Assembly (NCBI GenBank): GCA_027943245.1
Contig: JANDJZ010001751.1
Coordinates: forward strand, 186,001 to 250,000
DNA from: Acanthamoeba sp. SK_2022b
Lineage: Eukaryota > Discosea > Longamoebia > Acanthamoebidae
DNA: 64,000 bases
Direction: 5' to 3'
Shown: positions 1 through 9,815 of the stretch, one piece after another
Layout: every line of letters starts with the position of its first letter
How positions within the stretch are numbered: the first letter of the stretch is position 1
Position numbers and translations under genes: made by a program
Notes under the pieces: generated by a model
What the model was told of the DNA's origin: nothing
The model's database searches: none
What the model saw: the letters and a program-made list of their open reading frames with translations, nothing else

Positions 1-724
1 TGAATTCCGCCAGCGTCAGCGGGGTCTGCATGCGCACGCCGCTCAGCCGCAGGCGATCCACCTGCCAACTGCCGTCGGCGGCGCGGCTGGCCACGCCGGT
101 CAGGTCGCCTTGCGCCAGATTGGCGCCGAAGTTGTTCAACAGCAGCTGGCCCTGTTTTTGCTCCCCCTGCACCAACACCTTCGAGGCGGGTATGCCGTTC
201 AGCGTCATCGAACCGGCGCTGAACTGGAACTGGTTGTTGTCCCCCAGCAGATAGCCGGCCAGCGGGCGCCACGGCGTGATGCCGGCAGTGACCTGCTGTG
301 CGTTGAGCTGCCACTCGCTATCGTTGGACTGCAACGCCATGTTGCTCAGCTGCAGCACGTCGGCCTGTACAGGCAGCGCCGCCGCCTGCGGCTGCACGTT
401 CAGCGTGCCGTCGCGCAGCGTGACGCAGTGGAAATAGCGCGGTTCGGTGATTTGGCGCAGGCTGAGGCCGAGATCGACGCGTTTGGCGACCAGCGCCTGC
501 GGCTGGCCGTTGCGCGCCAGCTGCACGTCTTCCAGAGCGATCTGGTCCGGCTGGCTCCACGAATGGGTGATTTTTCCTATCGACAGGCGGTATTCGCTGT
601 TGTCGCTGATCCAGGCGCTCAGGCGGCCTGCCGCCCAGCGAGTTTGCCCCACCAGGTACAGCACCACCACCGCCAACACGATCAGCAGCAGCAACGTCAG
701 CAACAGCTTTCCGATAAATTTCAT
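1..724 (-). CDS. yicH: YicH, AsmA-family inner-membrane-anchored protein (C-terminus cut off by window edge)
   Basis: The first 240 codons of an AsmA-like protein are visible; the reading frame runs off the left edge, so the C-terminal part is missing (the E. coli protein is about 570 residues). The start ATG is at 722-724. Residues 6-22 form one hydrophobic helix directly after a short basic N-terminus, followed by a mostly polar stretch, as expected for an inner-membrane anchor with a large periplasmic domain. AsmA-family proteins are linked to outer-membrane assembly and to phospholipid transport between the membranes; the specific job of YicH is not settled. Position next to xanP and gltS matches E. 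coli yicH. A terminator separates it from xanP upstream. Confidence 0.88.
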   Translation of the reverse strand, partial: MKFIGKLLLTLLLLIVLAVVVLYLVGQTRWAAGRLSAWISDNSEYRLSIGKITHSWSQPDQIALEDVQLARNGQPQALVAKRVDLGLSLRQITEPRYFHCVTLRDGTLNVQPQAAALPVQADVLQLSNMALQSNDSEWQLNAQQVTAGITPWRPLAGYLLGDNNQFQFSAGSMTLNGIPASKVLVQGEQKQGQLLLNNFGANLAQGDLTGVASRAADGSWQVDRLRLSGVRMQTPLTLAEF

Positions 725-810
725 CGTCTACATCCGCATCGGTCAAAAAAGATACCCTGTTTATGCCGCAATTGGCCGGGCATCTCAAGGGCAATGGTCT
801 GATAGACAAT

Positions 811-837
811 AAAAAACGGCCGCAAGCGGCCGTTTGA
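811..837 (-). terminator. Intrinsic terminator of xanP
   Basis: A perfect GC-rich hairpin spans 814-835 (10-bp arms, 2-nt loop) and is followed on the minus strand by a run of six T (811-816 on the plus strand). It lies just past the xanP stop codon and upstream of yicH, so it ends the xanP transcript. Confidence 0.85.
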
Positions 838-852
838 ACATCAATGGACGGG

Positions 853-2253
853 TTACTTTTTCTCGTGTTCCTGCGGGAACACCAGGTTCAGCACGATGGC
901 GGTAATACCGCCGGCGGCGATGCCGGAAGAGAGCAGGGTTTTCAGCCAGTCCGGCGCGAACTGCAGGATCAGCGGCTGCTGGGAGACGCCCATGCCGACG
1001 GCCAGCGACAGCGCCATGATCATGATGGCGCGACGGTTCAGACGCTCGCGCGACACGATGCGCACGCCGGAGGCGGCGATGGTGCCGAACATCACGATGG
1101 TCGCGCCGCCCAGGACCGGCTCGGGAATGTGCTGTACGAAGCCGGCCACCGCCGGGAACAGCCCCAGCGCGATCAGCATCAGCGCCACCACGAAGCCAAC
1201 GTAGCGGCTGGCGACGCCGGTCAGCTGGATCACGCCGTTGTTCTGGCCGAAGCAGGAGTTGGGAAAGGTGTTGAACACTGCCGACAGCATCGAGTTCAGG
1301 CCGTTGGCCAGCACGCCGCCCTTCAGGCGCTTCATGTACAGCGGCCCGCTGACCGGCTGTTCGGAGACGTCGGAGGTGGCGGTGATGTCACCGATGGTTT
1401 CCAGCGAGGTGACCATAAAGATCAGCATCAGCGGCAGCAGCAGGTTCCAGTCGAAGCCCAGGCCGTAATAGAGCGGCGTGGGGATGGTGATTGCCGCCGT
1501 GGGGGCCGCCGGTGCGTCGGCGGGCAGCATGTCCATCGCCCAGGCCAACAGATAGCCGACTGCCATGGCGATCACCAGCGAAGCCACGCGCAGGTAAGGG
1601 TTGCGCTGGCGGTTCAGCAGGATGATCACGGCCAGCACCGCGCCGGCCAGCAGCAGGTTTTTCGGCGAGCCGAAGCTGTGATCGTTCATCGCGGCGTAGC
1701 CGCCGCCGATTGAGGTCAGGCCGACCTGAATCAGCGACAGGCCGATGATCATCACCACGATGCCGGAAACCAGCGGGGTGATGATGCGGCGCGCCAGATG
1801 CAGCACGCGCGACAGCAGAATTTCGGTGCAGGAAGCGACCATCAGGGTGCCGAACAGCGCGGCCATCATGGTCGGTACGTCGGCGCCGCCGTTTTTCAGC
1901 GCCAGACCGCCCATGATCAGCGGCGAAACGAAGTTGAAGCTGGTGCCCTGAATCGACAGCAGCCCGGAACCCACCGGCCCCCAGGTTTTGATTTGCAGAA
2001 TGGAAGCCAGACCGGAGGCGAACAGCGACATGCTGATGATGTGCTGGGTATCCTGTGCCGGCAGGCCCAGCGCCTGGCAGATCAGCAGGGCCGGGGTGAT
2101 CACCGCGACGAACATCGCCAGCAGATGCTGGCCGGCGGCAAACAGCGTTTGCGGCAGCGGCGGGCGATCTTCCAGGCGATAAATCAGTTCACTGGCGCGG
2201 GGTTCTGAGGCAGCTTGGCGCGCGGCATCAAGCTCGGAGGATGACATGCTCAT
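853..2253 (-). CDS. xanP: Xanthine:H+ symporter XanP
   Basis: This is a 466-residue inner-membrane permease of the NAT/NCS2 (nucleobase-ascorbate) family that imports xanthine with a proton. The family signature [17 protein letters not shown] is at about residues 337-353 and the helix-8 acidic motif ETIGD is at about 285-289, both substrate-site elements in E. coli XanP/XanQ. Hydrophobic segments run through the whole protein, and the sequence is close to E. coli XanP. The start was placed at the ATG at 2251-2253, with a GGAA stretch about ten bases upstream; an in-frame ATG further upstream would add 20 residues unlike the family. It is divergent from gltS and ends at its own terminator. Confidence 0.95.
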   Translation of the reverse strand: MSMSSSELDAARQAASEPRASELIYRLEDRPPLPQTLFAAGQHLLAMFVAVITPALLICQALGLPAQDTQHIISMSLFASGLASILQIKTWGPVGSGLLSIQGTSFNFVSPLIMGGLALKNGGADVPTMMAALFGTLMVASCTEILLSRVLHLARRIITPLVSGIVVMIIGLSLIQVGLTSIGGGYAAMNDHSFGSPKNLLLAGAVLAVIILLNRQRNPYLRVASLVIAMAVGYLLAWAMDMLPADAPAAPTAAITIPTPLYYGLGFDWNLLLPLMLIFMVTSLETIGDITATSDVSEQPVSGPLYMKRLKGGVLANGLNSMLSAVFNTFPNSCFGQNNGVIQLTGVASRYVGFVVALMLIALGLFPAVAGFVQHIPEPVLGGATIVMFGTIAASGVRIVSRERLNRRAIMIMALSLAVGMGVSQQPLILQFAPDWLKTLLSSGIAAGGITAIVLNLVFPQEHEKK

Positions 2254-2378
2254 GGTGTGGCGTTTCCAGATACGGCAAAGCAGGCATTTTAATGCTCCGC
2301 CCCGCAAAAGCAAACGGTTGCGCGTAAATATTATGTTGCCGACTTTCTCGCTTATGTCGCATTTTCATTCATTTTTTC

Positions 2379-2407
2379 TTGTCATCTCAGCGTTTTTTAC
2401 TTTTAAT
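2379..2407 (+). promoter_or_regulatory. Candidate sigma-70 promoter of gltS
   Basis: TTGTCA (2379-2384) and TTTAAT (2402-2407) are separated by 17 bases in an AT-rich stretch about 90 bases before gltS. The match is 5/6 to each consensus hexamer. Assigned by consensus only. Confidence 0.4.
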
Positions 2408-2493
2408 CCTGCACTCATCAAGTTTAAAAACTAAGTGGTTTTCTATAACTTATTATTTTTATTTGGATCTTTTCCCTTACATGGAGTACCTGG

Positions 2494-3705
2494 ATGTTTC
2501 ATCTTGATACTTATGGCACGTTAGTCGCGGCGACGCTGGTTTTGCTCCTCGGGGGCAAGTGCGTCAGAACCATTCCTCTGCTGCGAAAATATACCATTCC
2601 TGCTCCCGTTGCCGGCGGTTTGCTGGTGGCCCTCCTGCTGTTAGCCCTGAAAAAGCTCGTCAACTGGGAAATCAGTTTTGACATGTCGCTGAAGGACCCG
2701 CTGATGCTGGCCTTCTTCGCCACCATCGGCCTGAACGCCAACCTGGCGCGTTTGCGCGCCGGCGGCAAGGTGCTGGTGGTGTTCCTGTTCGTGGTGCTGG
2801 GGTTGCTTATCGTGCAGAACGCCATCGGCATCGGGATGGCGAAAATGCTGGGGTTGGATCCGCTGATGGGCCTGATCGCCGGGTCGATCACCCTGTCGGG
2901 CGGGCATGGTACCGGTGCGGCCTGGAGCAAGCTGTTCATCGAGCGCTACGGTTTTGAAAACGCGACGGAAGTCGCCATGGCCTGCGCCACCTTCGGCCTG
3001 GTGCTGGGCGGCCTGATCGGCGGCCCGGTGGCGCGCTATCTGGTCAAACACTCCTCCACGCCAGAAGGCACCCCGGAAGACAGCGTGCAGCCGAGCGGCT
3101 TCGAGAAGCCGGAAAGCGGCCGCCTGATCACCTCGCTGGTGATGATCGAAACCATCGCCATGATCGCCATCTGTCTGAGCCTGGGGCAACTGATTGCCGG
3201 CCTGCTGAGCGGCACGGTGTTTGAACTGCCGAACTTCGTTTGCGTGCTGTTCGTCGGGGTGATCCTCAGCAACACGCTGGCCTTCACCGGTTTCTATACC
3301 GTGTTCGAGCGGGCGGTATCGGTGCTGGGCAACGTCAGCCTGTCGCTGTTCCTGGCGATGGCACTGATGAGCCTGCGCCTGTGGGAGCTGGCCTCGCTGG
3401 CGCTGCCGATGCTGGCGATCCTGGCGGTGCAGACGCTGGTCATGGCGCTGTACGCGATCTTCGTTACCTATCGGGTGATGGGTAAAAACTACGACGCGGC
3501 GGTGTTGGCTGCCGGCCACTGCGGCTTCGGCATGGGCGCCACGCCGACGGCGATCGCCAATATGCAGGCGATCACCGATCGCTTCGGCCCGTCGCACGTG
3601 GCGTTTTTGGTGGTGCCGATGGTGGGGGCGTTCTTTATCGATATCGCCAATGCCATCGTCATCAAGCTGTATCTGCTGCTGCCGGTGTTCCCGGCGGTGG
3701 GGTGA
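2494..3705 (+). CDS. gltS: Sodium/glutamate symporter GltS
   Basis: This 403-residue inner-membrane protein belongs to the ESS family of Na+-dependent glutamate carriers. It has many hydrophobic helices and two related halves; each carries a glycine-rich re-entrant-loop type motif: SGGHGTGAAW in the N-terminal half and CGFGMGATPTAIANM near the C-terminus. Length agrees with E. coli GltS (401). The ATG at 2494 has GGAG at 2483-2486. It is divergently arranged with xanP and closed by the hairpin at 3723-3749, which also covers the end of recG coming from the other side. Confidence 0.95.
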   Translation: MFHLDTYGTLVAATLVLLLGGKCVRTIPLLRKYTIPAPVAGGLLVALLLLALKKLVNWEISFDMSLKDPLMLAFFATIGLNANLARLRAGGKVLVVFLFVVLGLLIVQNAIGIGMAKMLGLDPLMGLIAGSITLSGGHGTGAAWSKLFIERYGFENATEVAMACATFGLVLGGLIGGPVARYLVKHSSTPEGTPEDSVQPSGFEKPESGRLITSLVMIETIAMIAICLSLGQLIAGLLSGTVFELPNFVCVLFVGVILSNTLAFTGFYTVFERAVSVLGNVSLSLFLAMALMSLRLWELASLALPMLAILAVQTLVMALYAIFVTYRVMGKNYDAAVLAAGHCGFGMGATPTAIANMQAITDRFGPSHVAFLVVPMVGAFFIDIANAIVIKLYLLLPVFPAVG

Positions 3706-3722
3706 TATCACTAGTCATAAGG

Positions 3723-3749
3723 AAAAGGGCGCCTGCGGCGCCCTTTTTT
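3723..3749. terminator. Bidirectional terminator between gltS and recG
   Basis: A perfect 11-bp stem (3723-3733 with 3737-3747, loop TGC) is flanked by A residues on the left and six T on the right, so it can act in both directions. It terminates gltS and overlaps the last bases of the convergent recG gene. Confidence 0.85.
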
Positions 3750-5829
3750 ATGCGTTGGAGTAGCGTGCCTTCTCCGGCAGCCAGCGTTCGATCAGCGCCT
3801 GGGCGTGCTCCGGATAGTGCTGATGGAGATGGCGAGCGACGCGTTGCACTTCGGGGATCATCGCCTGGTCGCGCAGCAGGTCCGCCACCTTGAATTCGGC
3901 GCTACCGGTCTGGCGGGTGCCCAGCAGCTCGCCCGGGCCGCGGATCTCCAGATCGCGCTGCGCGATGACGAAGCCGTCGTTGCTGTCGCGCAGCACCTGC
4001 AGGCGCGTTTGCGCAGTCTTGCTCAGCGGCGTTTTGTACAGCAGCACGCAGTGTGAGGCCACGGCGCCGCGTCCTACGCGGCCGCGCAACTGGTGCAGCT
4101 GCGCCAGGCCCAGCCGCTCCGGGTTTTCGATGATCATCAGGCTGGCGTTCGGCACGTCGACGCCGACTTCGATCACCGTAGTGGCGACCAACAGCTGCAG
4201 CTCGCCCTGTTTAAACGCCTGCATCACCGCCTGCTTTTCCTGCGCTTTCATGCGGCCGTGCACCAGCGCCACCTTCAGCTCCGGCAGCGCGGTTTTCAAT
4301 TCTTCCCAGGTGGCTTCCGCCGCCTGCGCTTCCAGCAGTTCGGACTCTTCGATCAGCGTGCACACCCAGTAAGCCTGCCGCCCCTCTTCCAGACAGGCGC
4401 TCTTCACCCGTTGAATGATGTCGGCGCGGCGGGTATCGGGAATGGCGACGGTGGTCACCGGCGTGCGGCCCGGCGGCAGCTCGTCGATGACCGAGGTATC
4501 GAGATCGGCATAGGCGGTCATCGCCAGCGTGCGTGGGATCGGCGTGGCGGTCATGATCAGCTGATGGGCGTGGAAGCCCTGTTCTTCGCCTTTCTCCCAC
4601 AGCGCCAGCCGCTGATGCACCCCGAAGCGGTGCTGCTCATCGATGATCACCAGCGCCAGGCCGTTAAATTGCACCTGCTCCTGGAAGATGGCGTGGGTGC
4701 CGACCACCATCGACACCTGACAGCTGGCGATGGCCTCCTGCTGCGCGATGCGCGCCTTGCCTTTCTGTTTGCCGGCCAGCCAGCCGACCTCCAGCCCCAG
4801 CGGTTCGAACCACTGGCGGAAATTGTTGGCGTGCTGCTCGGCCAGCAGCTCGGTCGGCGCCATCAGCGCCACCTGCTTGCCGTGCGCGATAGCGCGCAGC
4901 GCCGCCAGCGCCGCCACCAGCGTTTTGCCGGAGCCGACGTCGCCCTGCACCAGTCGCATCATCGGGAAGTCTTTTTGCATATCGGCTTCGATGTCGGCCA
5001 CCACGCGCGTTTGCGCGCCGGTCGGCGAGAACGGCAACTGGGCGAGAAAACGGTTTTTCAGCCGATCGTCCGGCAGCAGCGGCTGCGCCTGGTAACTCTG
5101 GGCGCCGGCGCGTACCGCCAGCATGCTGAGGTTATGCGCCAGCAGCTCTTCGAGGATCAGGCGTTTTTGCGCCGGGTGTTTGCCCAGCTCCAGATCCGCC
5201 AGCTGGATGTCCGGCGGCGGGCGATGCAGGGTGTGCAGCGCCTGCGGCAGGCTCATCAGGCCGCCGCTCAGCTCCGACGGCAGCAGTTCGGCGATGGCGC
5301 AGGTATCCAGCAGCTCCAGCGCCTGATCGGTCAGCTTGCGCAGCGTGGCTTGCCGCACCCCTTCGGTGGTGGGGTAGACCGGCGTCAGCGACTCCTGCAG
5401 CTCGACTTCGCGGGCTTCGCCCTGAATGCGGTATTCCGGATGGATGATCTCCGCGCCGTGGTTGCCGCGTTTGATCTCGCCGTAGGCGGTCACGCGGCGG
5501 CCGGTGGCCAGGCTGTTCTTCATCGCGGCGTTGAAGTTGAAGAACCGCATGGTGAGGATGCCGGTACCGTCGCTGATCTGGCAGGTCAGCATGCGGCGGC
5601 GGCCGAAGCTGATGTCGCTGCGCAGCACTTCCCCTTCTACCGTGGCGTAGATGCCCGGTAGCAGATCGTTGATCGGGTAGAGGCGAGTGCGGTCTTCGTA
5701 GCGCAGCGGCAGGTGCAGCAGCAGATCCTGAATGGTCTCGAGGCCAAGCTTGGCCAGTTTGCCCGCCTGGCTGGCGCCAACCCCGGAAAGCGTGGTGAGT
5801 GGGACAGCATCCAGCAGGCGGCCTTTCAT
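3748..5829 (-). CDS. recG: ATP-dependent DNA helicase RecG
   Basis: RecG remodels stalled replication forks, branch-migrates Holliday junctions and unwinds R-loops. The 693-residue product equals the E. coli length. An N-terminal wedge/OB domain binds the branched DNA; the helicase motor begins with Walker A GDVGSGKT at residues 296-303 and has the DEQH motif II at 397-400, followed by motif III (TATPIPRT) and a C-terminal helicase domain with the QLRGRVGRG motif VI. The start at 5827-5829 gives the canonical MKGRLLDAVP start; an in-frame upstream extension is not family-like. The start overlaps the trmH stop (ATGA), indicating translational coupling at the end of the gmk-rpoZ-spoT-trmH-recG operon. 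Confidence 0.97.
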   Translation of the reverse strand: MKGRLLDAVPLTTLSGVGASQAGKLAKLGLETIQDLLLHLPLRYEDRTRLYPINDLLPGIYATVEGEVLRSDISFGRRRMLTCQISDGTGILTMRFFNFNAAMKNSLATGRRVTAYGEIKRGNHGAEIIHPEYRIQGEAREVELQESLTPVYPTTEGVRQATLRKLTDQALELLDTCAIAELLPSELSGGLMSLPQALHTLHRPPPDIQLADLELGKHPAQKRLILEELLAHNLSMLAVRAGAQSYQAQPLLPDDRLKNRFLAQLPFSPTGAQTRVVADIEADMQKDFPMMRLVQGDVGSGKTLVAALAALRAIAHGKQVALMAPTELLAEQHANNFRQWFEPLGLEVGWLAGKQKGKARIAQQEAIASCQVSMVVGTHAIFQEQVQFNGLALVIIDEQHRFGVHQRLALWEKGEEQGFHAHQLIMTATPIPRTLAMTAYADLDTSVIDELPPGRTPVTTVAIPDTRRADIIQRVKSACLEEGRQAYWVCTLIEESELLEAQAAEATWEELKTALPELKVALVHGRMKAQEKQAVMQAFKQGELQLLVATTVIEVGVDVPNASLMIIENPERLGLAQLHQLRGRVGRGAVASHCVLLYKTPLSKTAQTRLQVLRDSNDGFVIAQRDLEIRGPGELLGTRQTGSAEFKVADLLRDQAMIPEVQRVARHLHQHYPEHAQALIERWLPEKARYSNA

Positions 5830-6521
5830 TTGCGCACCGTCGCCTGCATGGCCGCCCACCATTCGGCGCTGGCGATCACCTGGCCCTGCTCGTCAATCTG
5901 CGGGCGTGGCAGCCCTTTGCGCTTGGCCACGTTGGCCAGCACCGGGTAGCCGCCTTCGAACAGCAGACGCTGCTGCTCTTCTTCATCCAGCATACTGTTG
6001 TCGCGGCGATACAGGCCGGCGTTCTGCCGCTGGCGCTGCGCTTCATACAGGATCAGTGCTGAGGCCACGGAGACGTTGAGCGATTGCACCATGCCGATCA
6101 TCGGAATGACGATGTCCTGATCGGCCAGCGCCAGCGCTTCTTCGGTGATGCCGGTTTTTTCCTGGCCGAGCAGCACGCAGGTGGGCCGGGTGTAATCCAC
6201 CTCGCGGAAATCGACCGCGCGCGCAGACAGATTGGTGGCCAGAATTTGCATGCCCTGCGCTTTCAGGTGACCGACTGCGTCGCCGATGGAGCGATGGGTT
6301 TTGACGCTGACCCAGCTGTTGCTGCCGGCGGCGGAGGAAACCAGGGTGCGCATGCGGGTGGTGGGCCACACGGCGTGGACCTGATGCACGCCGACGGCGT
6401 CGGCGGTGCGGATAATGGCGGAGACGTTATGCGGTTTGTGCACTTGCTCCAGGCAGACCGTCAAATCCGGCTGCCGGGTCGCGAGCATTTCACAAATCCG
6501 CGCATAGCGTTCAGGACTCAT
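5826..6521 (-). CDS. trmH: tRNA (guanosine(18)-2'-O)-methyltransferase TrmH (SpoU)
   Basis: TrmH methylates the ribose of G18 in the D-loop of a subset of tRNAs using S-adenosylmethionine. The 231-residue protein has the three SPOUT (trefoil-knot) motifs: NVSAIIRTADAVGV at residues 32-45 with the catalytic Arg, VLLGQEKTGIT in the middle, and MVQSLNVSVASALILYE near the knot. It sits between spoT (5-base gap) and recG (4-base overlap) in the conserved operon. Length is close to E. coli TrmH (229). Confidence 0.96.
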   Translation of the reverse strand: MSPERYARICEMLATRQPDLTVCLEQVHKPHNVSAIIRTADAVGVHQVHAVWPTTRMRTLVSSAAGSNSWVSVKTHRSIGDAVGHLKAQGMQILATNLSARAVDFREVDYTRPTCVLLGQEKTGITEEALALADQDIVIPMIGMVQSLNVSVASALILYEAQRQRQNAGLYRRDNSMLDEEEQQRLLFEGGYPVLANVAKRKGLPRPQIDEQGQVIASAEWWAAMQATVRK

Positions 6522-6526
6522 AAGCG

Positions 6527-8638
6527 CTAGTTTCGGTTGCGGTTAACTTTGATCACATCCGGCATGATACGGATTTTACGCATAATGTTTGCCAAATGGA
6601 TGCGATCGCGGGTGGTCAAGCGGATAAAGGCGCTATAAACCCGACCGTCTTTCTCTTCGGTGTTCAGGCTCTGAATATTGGATTCGGCCGCGTTGATCGC
6701 CGCCGTCAGGTTGGCCAGCGCGCCCTGGTGGTTGAACATATCCACCTTGATCTCGGCGATGAACTCCTGCTCGGTCTCTTTATCCCACTCGACCGCCATG
6801 AACTTCTCAGGCTCTTTCTGATAGCCGCGAATATTGCGGCAGGATTCATGGTGGATCACCAGCCCTTTGCCCGGGCTGACGTGAGCGATAATCGGGTCGC
6901 CCGGAATCGGACGGCAGCACTTGGCGAAGGTGATCAACACCCCGTCGGCGCCCTTGATGGCCAGGTTACGCACGCCGGAGGAAGCGCCCAGGCTGGACTG
7001 ATCGCCCTGCAGGTTCTTCGCCACCACCACGCTCATGGCGTTGCCGAGGCCGATTTCCGCCAGCAGATCGTCCAGCGTCGCCAGCTTCATGCGGTCCAGC
7101 TCGTGCTGAATGTTTTCCTGCGGAATTTCGGCCAGCTTGCGGCTGCCACCCAACGCGTGGTTGAGCAGACGGCGGCCGAGGCCGACGGAGTCGTCGCGCT
7201 TGAGATTCTTCAGCATCTGGCGAATTTTGGCGCGCGCTTTCGAGCTGACTACGAAGTTCAGCCAGGCGGCGTTGGGCCGTGCGCCCGGTGCGGTGATGAT
7301 CTCGACGGTCTGGCCGCTGGTCAGCGACTGCGACAGCGGGTATGGCTGACGATCGACGCGCGCGCCGACGCAGGCATGGCCGATATCGGTATGCACCGCA
7401 TAGGCGAAATCGACCGGCGTGGCGCCGGCGGGCAGCTCGACGATGCGGCCTTCCGGGGTGAAAACGTAAATCTCATCCGGGAACAGATCGGATTTGACGC
7501 TCTCGATAAATTCAAACGAACTGCCGGCGCTTTGCTGCAGCTCCAGCAGGCTTTGCATCCAGCGCTGGGCGCGGATCTGCGCCGTGGTGCCGGTTTCGCC
7601 CTGTTCTCTTTCCTTGTAAGCCCAGTGCGCGGCCACCCCCATCTCAGCCATCTGATCCATGTCTTCGGTGCGGATCTGCACTTCGACCGGCACGCCGTGC
7701 GGGCCGATCAGCGAGGTATGCAGCGATTGATAGCCGTTGGCCTTGGGAATGGCGATGTAATCTTTCACTCGCCCCGGGCGCGGTTTGTACAGGCTGTGCA
7801 CCTGGCCGAGCACGCGGTAGCAGGTATCGACCTCTTTCACGATCACCCGGAACGCGTAGATATCCATGATGGAATGGAAACGCTGTTCTTTGAGGTGCAT
7901 CTTGAGGTAGATGGAGTAGAGGTGTTTTTCCCGCCCGCTGACGCGGCAGGCGATGCCGGCTTCGGTCAGCCGCCCTTCGATCTCGGAGAGGATTTTTTGA
8001 ATCATCTCTTTGCGGTTGCCGCGCGCGGCCTCCACCACTTCCTTGATCACGCGGTAACGGTTCGGGTACAGCGCCTCGAAGCCCAGCTCTTCCAGCTCGG
8101 TTTTCAGGTGATGAATACCCAGACGGTGGGCGAGGGGGCTGTAGATTTCCAGGGTTTCACGCGCGATGCGCCGGCGTTTGTCGGGGCGCAGCGAACCGAG
8201 GGTGCGCATGTTGTGCGTACGGTCGGCCAGCTTGATCAGCACGACGCGGATATCCTGCACCATCGCCATGATCATCTTGCGGAAGTTTTCCGCCTGCGCT
8301 TCTTTCTTGTCCTGGAACTTCAGCTTGTCGAGCTTGGAGACGCCCTCAACCAGTTCGGCGACGCTCTTGCCGAACAGCTGTTCCATATCTTGATAGGTGG
8401 CTGGGGTGTCTTCGATGACGTCGTGCAGCAATGCCGCCATCAGCGTCTCGTGATCGAGACGCATTTCCGCCAGGATGCAGGCCACGGCGACCGGGTGAGT
8501 AATGTAAGGCTCACCGCTGGAGCGTGTCTGGCCCTCGTGCGCGTCGCGCGCGACGAGGTATGCCTGTTTGAGGCGCTTAATCTGCTCCTCGGGCAGGTAA
8601 CGTTGAATCAGCAGATTCAGGCTTTCAAACAGGTACAA
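6527..8638 (-). CDS. spoT: Bifunctional (p)ppGpp synthetase/hydrolase SpoT
   Basis: SpoT makes and, mainly, degrades the stringent-response alarmone (p)ppGpp in response to carbon, fatty-acid and phosphate stress. Of the 703 residues (E. coli 702), the N-terminal HD hydrolase domain shows the metal-binding HD pair at 72-73 (LLHDVIEDTPAT); the synthetase domain follows with the conserved IPKANGYQSLHT motif; then a TGS domain around 390-450, a Cys/His-containing segment (CCRPIPGDPI) and a C-terminal ACT domain. The HD motif is intact, as expected for a functional hydrolase. It is co-transcribed with gmk and rpoZ upstream and trmH-recG downstream. Confidence 0.97.
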   Translation of the reverse strand: MYLFESLNLLIQRYLPEEQIKRLKQAYLVARDAHEGQTRSSGEPYITHPVAVACILAEMRLDHETLMAALLHDVIEDTPATYQDMEQLFGKSVAELVEGVSKLDKLKFQDKKEAQAENFRKMIMAMVQDIRVVLIKLADRTHNMRTLGSLRPDKRRRIARETLEIYSPLAHRLGIHHLKTELEELGFEALYPNRYRVIKEVVEAARGNRKEMIQKILSEIEGRLTEAGIACRVSGREKHLYSIYLKMHLKEQRFHSIMDIYAFRVIVKEVDTCYRVLGQVHSLYKPRPGRVKDYIAIPKANGYQSLHTSLIGPHGVPVEVQIRTEDMDQMAEMGVAAHWAYKEREQGETGTTAQIRAQRWMQSLLELQQSAGSSFEFIESVKSDLFPDEIYVFTPEGRIVELPAGATPVDFAYAVHTDIGHACVGARVDRQPYPLSQSLTSGQTVEIITAPGARPNAAWLNFVVSSKARAKIRQMLKNLKRDDSVGLGRRLLNHALGGSRKLAEIPQENIQHELDRMKLATLDDLLAEIGLGNAMSVVVAKNLQGDQSSLGASSGVRNLAIKGADGVLITFAKCCRPIPGDPIIAHVSPGKGLVIHHESCRNIRGYQKEPEKFMAVEWDKETEQEFIAEIKVDMFNHQGALANLTAAINAAESNIQSLNTEEKDGRVYSAFIRLTTRDRIHLANIMRKIRIMPDVIKVNRNRN

Positions 8639-8656
8639 GGCGGACTCGCAGTCTAA

Positions 8657-8932
8657 TTAACGACGACCTTCAGCAATCGCGGTAACCGCTTGAATCTCTG
8701 CGGCTTCCTGCTCTTGCTGTTCCTGGCGCTCACGCACGTCGAGGATCTGGCTGGTGATCAGGCCTTCTTCGATTTCGCGCAGGGCGATAACGGTGTACTT
8801 GTCGTTCTCTTCCGGAACCAGTGCATCTTTGCCGCCGGTCTGGATCTGACGCGCCCGACGAGCAGCGACCAACACCAGGTCAAAACGGTTACCAATTTTC
8901 TCTACAGCGTCTTGAACAGTTACGCGTGCCAT
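8657..8932 (-). CDS. rpoZ: RNA polymerase omega subunit
   Basis: This 91-residue protein is the small omega subunit, which helps fold and assemble the beta' subunit and forms part of one ppGpp binding site on RNA polymerase. The conserved N-terminus [20 protein letters not shown] and the following RRARQ segment are typical. It lies 54 bases after gmk and 18 bases before spoT; grouping omega with the ppGpp enzyme SpoT is conserved in enterobacteria. Confidence 0.97.
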   Translation of the reverse strand: MARVTVQDAVEKIGNRFDLVLVAARRARQIQTGGKDALVPEENDKYTVIALREIEEGLITSQILDVRERQEQQEQEAAEIQAVTAIAEGRR

Positions 8933-8986
8933 ATTTGTGCTACTCCACAGGTGACGAAAAGACTGGGCATGATACTGAAACTGCCT

Positions 8987-9700
<714 letters not shown>

Positions 9701-9815
9701 CGTTAGCTCGCATTTTGCCCGCCGCTTTGCGCGGAAAAAGCGGCGAATGAGCGAATTTGCGCGTCGAAGGGCAACATTTCAGCTGTTTTGGCCTCGGCGG
9801 CGAGGCCATGTCAGA

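Noticed and set aside
844..1713. Long open frame on the plus strand over xanP
   Set aside because: It is a shadow of xanP: composition is His/Gln/Arg-rich, it has no ribosome site and no family resemblance. The same holds for the long opposite-strand frames at 2641-3711, 4093-5661, 6596-8656, 24076-25371, 29043-30170, 37819-38931 and 43776-44759.
2254..2493. Purine riboswitch upstream of xanP
   Set aside because: No conserved purine aptamer core could be found in the 240-base divergent region.
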